From contig JARZZO010000016.1 in assembly GCA_030544215.1 (NCBI GenBank), positions 32,820,001 through 32,884,000 of the forward strand: a DNA stretch of 64,000 bases, written 5' to 3'. The notes under the pieces were generated by a model, which was given only the letters and a program-made list of their open reading frames with translations, had not been told where the DNA came from and ran no database searches. This DNA comes from Zantedeschia hybrid cultivar. Lineage: Eukaryota > Streptophyta > Magnoliopsida > Alismatales > Araceae. A program made the position numbers and the translations under genes. Positions 58,237-64,000 of the stretch are shown one piece after another (positions within the stretch are counted from its first letter, which is position 1; each line of letters starts with the position of its first letter).

Positions 58237-59819
58237 TGACAGATATAGCTGGCTTCTAAGTCAATCACGAGGCACCTATTTCAATCTGGTTCAATAATAA
58301 ATGGCATATATATGTTTCATTATGTAGATTGGTGTGTTTGTTATTATTGCGCATAATGAAGTCTATGAATGTTTGCAACGGTCATCGGATTATGATGAGA
58401 TCATAATAATGAGACCGATGACCTATAAACACATTCTGAATTGTTCCTAGTCGTAGGATGTTTGAAGAGGACATCAAACATCCGGTAAGAGTAGTACAGG
58501 TTATTCCAACTTATATGATGAAGGTGACTGATCTCGTTAGTCATTTGTGTGGAGACACAATGGTGAACCTGTAGGTGCTCATTGGGAATGAGTTCACTGA
58601 ACTCATCCGACATGAATCGCCGAATGGTAATTTACCTGACCGTCAACCGGCTTGATTCATCGTCATAGTGGCGTGGTTGGTCCTTAGACTTGAGACACCA
58701 AAGACACCTTGTCGGTAGACTTCTGAGCTTTGACCTTGGCTTACGAATCCCTATCCATGGGATTTCTAATAGTCAAGGATTGGGTACAGCAGAAGACCTT
58801 CGAAGGTGATTGTGTGTTCAATAGAGGATCGTTCGCTCTCAAGTAACTGGAGAGAGAATGCTCTAGAATAGATCCGCAGGAGTCTCTGGCCAGAGCAGAC
58901 ACAATATTAGAAAAGGTGTTTTCGGATATTGTACAGCGGAGTCTGATTCAAGTGAGTTGACCATCTAGGGTTTGACAGTTGACCATATCCTAGGTTAACT
59001 CAAGAGCATTGTGTGAACGAAGGATTATAGCCACGCGACAACTGTAGACGGACAGGTTCTATGAGTGGGTTGCTGAACCCCATTACCTTCTGGGATCATA
59101 CGGTGTTTCCTGACACCCAAGATGATCGGAAGTCCGACCAAATTTTACATGAGATATTAATTCGGTTAAGTAATTAATTAACATCTAGATATTAATTAAT
59201 CACAATAAGTCAATAACTAGTTATTGGACTTAACGGGCTGAAAATCGGACTAGTTAATGAGCCTAGAGGGTCACACGCAAACAGATTCTCAATCGGTGGT
59301 ACTTAAATGGGATTTATATTAACTGGGGACTTTTGTGAAAAGTCACCCCGACTTAATATATATACGCGTTGTTGAGAAACCCTGGGCCAAGCTCTAAGAG
59401 TTCTTAAGGCTGCCCATTCCCCCCTCTCTCTCCTCCTCCTCTGGGCGCCCCTCTCGGTGCACTAGGTGCAGTTCCGTCTCCGCCGCACGTAATTCCCAAA
59501 AGTCGGAAATTCCCGTCCGCGGATTTTTGGACGTCGTTGCGGCGATGGATCTTCAGCAAGTGAGCTGATCTAGACGAGGGAGCGAGGACGAACCACCGCA
59601 GATGATCGCGTGGATACCGCTGGAGGCTGGACGCTTGTGTGGCTCGCGGCATCGCCTCGACGGAACTGAAACGGTCACGGATTCGAATCTGCGCAAGGTG
59701 ATATGATCACAACCTATTTTTTGATTTCCGGTTTTGTTCCGAAACGGATCAACAAGCATCGGGCGGGATTTTATTTGTTGCTTCCGCTGCATTCGTCGCG
59801 CCCCGCCCGGATCCCTATA
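58237..59819 (+). mobile_element. Copia 3' LTR (1583 bp)
   Basis: Starts TGACAGATATAGC after the purine tract and ends ATCCCTATA, with the terminal CA changed to TA. It contains the palindrome CACGGATTCGAATCTG (59676-59694). It is the full-length version of the LTR at 49323-49977 and is homologous to 4499-6079 in the opposite orientation. Confidence 0.92.
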
Positions 59820-59824
59820 GAAAC

Positions 59825-60947
59825 ATGTTGTTAATGAGCCTCTGATGGGTGGCTTCTACATTTTTTAATCCGAACGGCATTCGAATATAGCAATACAGTC
59901 AATCCCATATCGATAATGAAGGTGGTGTGTTCTTCGTCAGTTGGATCCTTTTGTATCTAGTGGTAATATGAGAAAGCATCAAGAAAATTAAGTTGTTTAT
60001 GTACCATCGTTGCATCAATTAGTTGATCAACATTGGACAGAGGGAAACAATCCTTAGGGATGGCTTCATGAAGGTCAGTGAAGCCCACGCACATTCGCCA
60101 CTTCTCAGAGGCTTTCTTTACTAAGATGACATTGGCTACTCATACGGGGTATTGAGCATCTCGTATGACCCCTGCATTCAACAAGGAAGTTGCATGTTCC
60201 CTTATGGCATCTTGTCGTTCTATAGCATAGCGTCACTTTCGTTGTTGGATGAGGGGAAACCTTGGATCAAAGTTAAGGGAGTGCATCACTATATTCTTTA
60301 GCACCCCTGTGAGTGGGGTGTCGGCCCAGGCGAATACATCTAGGAGGTTGAAAAGGAATTTTTGATATTCTTCCAGCCTTTGCTCGGACATAGTGGCCCC
60401 TACCTTCAGTTCATGGTCAAGAGCAGGTCCGACCTTGATGGTGACCAACTCTTCGGATGGCTCAGTGGTTTTTTTGGGTTTCTCTAGAACTTTATCGACT
60501 GAATCCGCAGATTTATTGGGTAGGGCATTGGTTAGCGCTAGATGCATTTGTCGAGAGGCATTCTGGTTCCCATAGACTTCTCCGATCTCTACAGTAGTCG
60601 AAAATTTGAGTTTTTGGTGGAGGCTAGATTAGACGACCTCAAACCAGCATAGGGACTCTCTCCCAAGGATCTCATTGTAAGGTGATGGGGCATCGGTTAC
60701 AAAGAAATCGACGTCCTAAGTGACAGACAGCGGTGAGGCCCCCATATTTATGGGGAGAGTCGCTCGATCTTCAATAGACATCGGCCGCCCACTAAACCCA
60801 TATGAATGTAGGTTCTCTCTGCTTAGGATTATAAGGATGGATCCAAACTCATAGGTCCTGGTTTGTGAAAATGATTGCCTCCTTAGTGGACGATGACTGG
60901 TGTCCGATAGAAGTTTGCCGGATGGTGTTATGAGCCTCTGTAGTAGG
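59825..60947 (-). pseudogene. Protease end and RT N-terminal part of the older Gypsy element
   Basis: Minus-strand text gives VDFFVTDAPSPYNEILGRE (protease C-end, about 60650-60720), STTVEIGEVYGNQNASRQ (about 60545-60600), NLLDVFAWADTPLTGV and DPRFPLIQQRK (RT entry, 60233-60350), traces of the central RT motifs, and RMPFGLKN.EATHQR (59840-59890). It then breaks at the Copia insertion and continues at 49322. Stops such as the one before the KRR region (60233) make it non-functional. Its upstream gag is absent, and the join to HMGR sequence is at about 60947. Confidence 0.82.
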
Positions 60948-61275
60948 GGCGTGCTGAGATCATGGGAAGGGCCCTTGAGGGGTTCCCCTTAGAGGGCTTC
61001 GTCTACGAGTCCATCCTGGGGCAGTGCTGTGAGATGTCGGTGGGGTACGTGGTGCTGCTGGTGGGGATCACGGAGGGTCTACCACATGCCCATGGCGACC
61101 ACGGAGGGGGTTTGAAGTCCATCATGGACACCGACGGTATGGAGACCGGGCTCCTCCGTGACGGCATGACCAGGGCGCCCGCCGTGAGGTTTCGATCAAC
61201 GAAGTAGGCAATGGAGCTTAGGATGTTCCTGGAGGACCTGGCCAACTTCGACACCCTCTCCATGGTGTTCAACAA
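60948..61275 (+). pseudogene. HMGR: HMG-CoA reductase exon fragment
   Basis: The frame at 60962 gives GRALEGFPLEGF.YESILGQCCEM, matching the LEGFDYESILGQCCEMPVGYV stretch of plant HMG-CoA reductase, and later LLRDGMTRAPAVRF and FLEDLANFDTL..VFNK, which match the same enzyme further on. Between them the reading frame is wrong, but the alternative frame at about 61085-61105 gives YHMPMATTEG, again HMGR. About 60-70 bp of the normal sequence is therefore missing or scrambled, with two compensating frameshifts. A TAG lies at 61205-61207. HMGR makes mevalonate in the ER-bound isoprenoid pathway; this piece lacks the membrane part and most of the catalytic part. A candidate intron donor follows at 61276 (AACAA/GTGCAT). 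It is GC-rich, unlike its neighbours. Confidence 0.87.
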
Positions 61276-61311
61276 GTGCATTCCCGTTCCAATCCCCCCT
61301 GCTCTCGCCTT
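61276..61311 (+). other. Candidate intron start of the HMGR fragment
   Basis: After ...GTGTTCAACAA, the sequence GTGCATTCCCGTTCC no longer matches HMGR protein, as expected if an intron starts at 61276. Its last five bases, GCCTT, are the left target duplication of the solo LTR. Confidence 0.5.
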
Positions 61312-62871
61312 TGTAAGGATCTCCACACGGGAATGATGATCGCAGCATAAACAAAAATGGTAAATACATCAAATCATTTCTGGTCTATTTCGAAGAACAA
61401 CAAGAGAATTTCAGTAATCAATCATTACCTTGCATGAAATTGAATCCACATTTGTGTGGTTCCGATAATGTGACGCCGTAAGCGGTGCAATTGCTTGGCC
61501 TCTAGTGGTATCCACACGATCCTCTCTGTGACAAATCACCCTCGGTTCCTCGCTCAGTGCAATGCCTTTGGTGAACCGCTCGTCGCTGCGCAGGTGCCCG
61601 CAACATGCAGACGGAGTGTTCCCGACGATCGGGAGTCCAAGCGACGAAGTGGCGAAACTCGGAGGGGGCGTCCTCTATGGTGCCAAAGAGAGAGAGGAGA
61701 GAGAAGGGGGACGACTAGGGCAGCCCAGTGTTGCATGGCCTAAGGATGTCATCTCTATGTGTATTTATATTAAGTCATTCCATGATTTTTTGAAAAAATC
61801 CCTGATTTAATATAAATCTCATTTATGACCCGTCAACTGAGAATCTTTGTGTGTATAACTCTATAGGCCCAAGTACCAGTCCAGTTAATGACTCGTTAAG
61901 TTCAATAACACTTCACTGACTTAATTAATTAATCAATATCACATATTAATTAATTAATTTATTGATTAAGTGTCGCGCACTTAAATCTATCAGACCTCCG
62001 ATCATATTCGGTACCAAATAAGACCGCATGATCCTAGAAGATATTGGGGTTCAGCAACCCACTTAAAGAACTTTTCTGTCGACAGTTACTGTATGAATAT
62101 AATCCTTCACTCGTGCAATGCTCTCGAGTCAACTCAAGACATGGTGTACTGTCAAACCTTAACCGGTCGACTCACTTGATGCGAGTGCTGCTATATAATA
62201 TCAGAAAACTCTTTTCTTGATATTATGTTCGCCTTGACCAGGGACTTCCACGTATCCTTTCTAGAGCGTTCTCTCTTTGATTATCGCGAGCAAACGATCT
62301 CATATTGAATACTCAATTCCCTTCTAAGGTATTCCATTGTACCTGATCCTTAATTATTTAGAATCCCATGTTTAGAAATCTATCAGCTAAGGTCAAAGAA
62401 CAAAAGTCCACCAACAAGGTGTCCTTGGTATCTCAGGTTCGAGGACCATCTACATAACTACGACAATTGAATCAAGTTGATTAACAATTAGGTATATTAC
62501 CATCCAGTGATTCAGGCCGGATCAGTTCATTGAACTCATTCTCCAATGAGAGACCTACATATTCGCCTTAGTGTTTCCACACAGGTAACTATGAGACCAA
62601 TCACTCTCATCATATGAGGCAAAATAATCTGTATTAGTCTCACTGGATATCTGATGTCCTTCTCAGATATCCTTCGACTAAGAACAATTAAAAATGTGTG
62701 CTTATAAGTGATGAGTCTCATCATAATTTGATCACTATTGCACACATCTACGGACTTTATTATGAAATGAACATAAATAAAATACACATAATGAATATTT
62801 AAGCTATTTTATTAATAATTGAACGAGATTATACAATGTCAGATTGGCTTATAGGACACCTAAGTCCAACA
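61312..62871 (-). mobile_element. Copia solo LTR, minus strand (1560 bp)
   Basis: It starts TGTAAGGATCTCC and ends AAGTCCAACA, co-linear with the other Copia LTRs here. It is flanked by GCCTT (61307-61311) and ACCTT (62872-62876), a duplication with one transition. There is no internal sequence. It is inserted at or within the presumed intron downstream of the HMGR fragment. Confidence 0.87.
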
Positions 62872-63673
62872 ACCTTATTCTTCCTCCAATTTGTTTCAAA
62901 GAAAAGATGAAATTTTGATCCATTTGCTTCATTTCGTCCTTTTTTTACATTTTAATCCTTGTAGATCGTATGTTTTGGCCTTTGATTGGTATTTTCCTCC
63001 ATGTTCTGATCGTAGATGAGTTTGTGAGAGATCTCATGTGGGTTGCTTCTTACCTGTTTGTTGTTATGCCTGTAAGAAATGTTTACTCGTCTTTTTCCCC
63101 CCAGATCCACACGGGATCTTCCAGAATAGTGACGTGCTTTGATATCATGCCTTTATGGAGCGTTTCAGTGTTCTTGATGTAACCTTTTATGGCGCATTTC
63201 AGTGTTCTTCCAGTATAGCGACGCGCTGATACTTTTAGTTCTCAATGGAGTGCATATATGTATTGACTCAAGTTATGTAAATTCTTGTCCTTGTTTCTTC
63301 TTTTTCTCATTTTATATTAATGCTGGTGATAGTTGTTGCTTGAAGGATGTTAAATTAAACCAGGATCTGTTATTTAAGAATCTCATTTTTTCCATTCTAT
63401 AAGATCAGATGTGTGCTTCTACTGTCTATCTTCTTTATTTTCTTTCTGAGCTGTGCTCGTAAGTCTGACTTGGATGTACAACCCCTTATTCACTTGACAA
63501 GGCCTGTGGTTTTGATGACTGTTTTATCTATATAAAAATCTAGTTCTGACTCATTCCTTAGGAAATATGGTTTTGATTTGAAATTTGCTCTACTATTAGG
63601 GATACTTTGGTACTGGATTTTTTCCTTTTTCTTTTTCGATTTAGTGCCTTTTTTACTGTGTGAGCCTTGGCAG
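62872..63673 (+). other. T-rich, intron-like stretch between HMGR and MDH pieces
   Basis: T-rich sequence without a gene. Two similar words, GGCGCATTTCAGTGTTCTT and GGAGCGTTTCAGTGTTCTT, lie at 63190 and 63156. No further HMGR or MDH exon was found in it by reading the frames. It may be intron sequence from either gene. Confidence 0.45.
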
Positions 63674-63791
63674 CTATGCTGGCGCCTTGTTTGCTGATGC
63701 ATGTTTAAAGGGACTTAATGGATTACCAGATGTTCTGGAATGTTCCTTTGTGCCATGGAGTGTCACTGAACTCCCCTTCTCTGCCTCTAAG
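63674..63791 (+). pseudogene. MDH: Malate dehydrogenase exon fragment (mitochondrial-type)
   Basis: One frame reads YAGALFADACLKGLNGLPDV, then LECSFV, then VTELPFSASK, which is the ...AYAG.FADACLKGLNGVPDV.ECSFV...TELPFFASK segment of plant NAD-malate dehydrogenase (C-terminal domain, near the substrate pocket). It is followed by GTAGTT, a usable intron donor. A TTGGCAG acceptor lies just before it at 63667-63673. The usual ...QS- and PFF are changed to PWS and PFS. MDH interconverts malate and oxaloacetate with NAD. Only this exon is visible, so it could be a live gene running out of the window or a captured piece; lack of neighbouring exons favours a fragment. Confidence 0.85.
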
Positions 63792-64000
63792 GTAGTTTAA
63801 CTTGTGCTTTTCAATTTTGAATCACTGGAGTATTACTTTTATCACATAATATAAACAGGTTTTATTAAGTAGTAAGCCTCGATCATGCCATCTTATGCTT
63901 CATAAAGATTACAACTTCCACTAATCCAGATTCACGAAAGAAAATTAGAAAAGAATAATAAAACTCACACCCTTAAATGCGTAAGGAATAAGATTTCTCC
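63792..64000. other. Right end of the window, no gene seen
   Basis: AT-rich sequence after the MDH exon donor. It could be the MDH intron. No exon is recognisable before the window ends. Confidence 0.4.

Larger units (their letters stand above)
49323..59819 (+). mobile_element. Copia element with exact target duplication, interior decayed and split
   Basis: The element begins TGATAGATATAGG at 49323 and ends TCCCTATA at 59819. It is flanked by GAAAC at 49318-49322 and GAAAC at 59820-59824. Removing it restores the RT of the older Gypsy element between its MPFGLKN and YMDD motifs. The 5' LTR (49323-49977) is 655 bp because of an internal deletion; the 3' LTR (58237-59819) is 1583 bp. A primer site lies at 49979 and a purine tract at 58226-58236. 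A block of about 4.1 kb is inserted at 50231-54376. The remaining interior holds only traces of pol, so this copy is dead. Confidence 0.93.
38387..60947 (-). mobile_element. Older Gypsy (Tat-like) element, broken by LARD and Copia insertions
   Basis: Minus-strand parts in order are the protease end and RT entry (59825-60947), RT palm and thumb, RNase H, archaeal-type RNase H and integrase (47074-49322), integrase tail (39250-39507), and a 3' region with tandem repeats (38387-39249). The two gaps are TSD-flanked insertions. At both joins the reading frame and domain order continue when they are removed. No LTR of this element is recognised. The left end meets a Copia solo LTR and the right end meets an HMGR fragment. 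Confidence 0.82.

Overview
The window is plant nuclear DNA: a dense nest of decayed LTR retrotransposons with two small captured or relic host-gene pieces at the right end. Evidence for a plant is the Ty1/Copia and Ty3/Gypsy pol domains, tRNA-Met-type primer sites (TGGTATCAGA), plant mobile domain (PMD) genes with GT-AG introns, an HMG-CoA reductase exon fragment and a malate dehydrogenase exon. The species cannot be told. I see no intact host gene, no rRNA or tRNA gene and no CRISPR. Nearly every coding stretch carries stops that look like CAG/CAA/CGA codons turned to TAG/TAA/TGA, as expected from deamination in methylated DNA.

Left part (1-13948): pieces of several Copia elements in both orientations. 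They comprise an LTR end at 1-360, the 5' LTR plus primer site of a minus-strand element at 361-2228, a plus-strand pol remnant at 2229-4370, a minus-strand 3' LTR with internal remnant at 4499-7320, and a better preserved plus-strand RT/RNase H at 11968-13816. About 4.6 kb of gene-free DNA (7321-11967) holds a two-copy repeat and MITE-like foldbacks.

Middle part (13949-34577): one roughly 20.6 kb Tat/Ogre-like Gypsy element on the minus strand. Its order is 5' LTR (33285-34577), primer site, gag, protease, G-patch region, RT, RNase H, archaeal-type RNase H and integrase. Two plant-mobile-domain-type genes then lie on the opposite (plus) strand, followed by a polypurine tract and the 3' LTR (13949-15020, outer end lost). 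A solo LTR (27762-29041) with target duplication sits in the protease-to-RT linker. The second plus-strand gene can be resolved into seven phase-0 exons ending in a coiled-coil region.

Right part (34578-62871): a second minus-strand Gypsy element (about 38387 to 60947, older) broken by two TSD-flanked insertions. One is a pol-less LARD-like element (39508-47068, TSD GCCAC/GTCAC). The other is a Copia element (49323-59819, TSD GAAAC/GAAAC) that itself holds a roughly 4.1 kb solo-LTR-like block (50231-54376). A Copia solo LTR (35319-38381) holds a Gypsy solo LTR (35471-36985, TSD GCAGG/GCAGG). Another Copia solo LTR (61312-62871) sits next to the HMGR fragment.

The most unusual signal is a family of about 30 short imperfect palindromes, arms close to AAANGGCGTC and GACGCNNTTT with different loops. 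They cluster in the Gypsy LTRs, in the leader upstream of gag, just upstream of each antisense PMD gene, in a PMD intron, and as an approximately 111-bp tandem array in the 4.1 kb block. Neighbouring units are often inverted copies of each other, loops included, so pairs make longer foldbacks.
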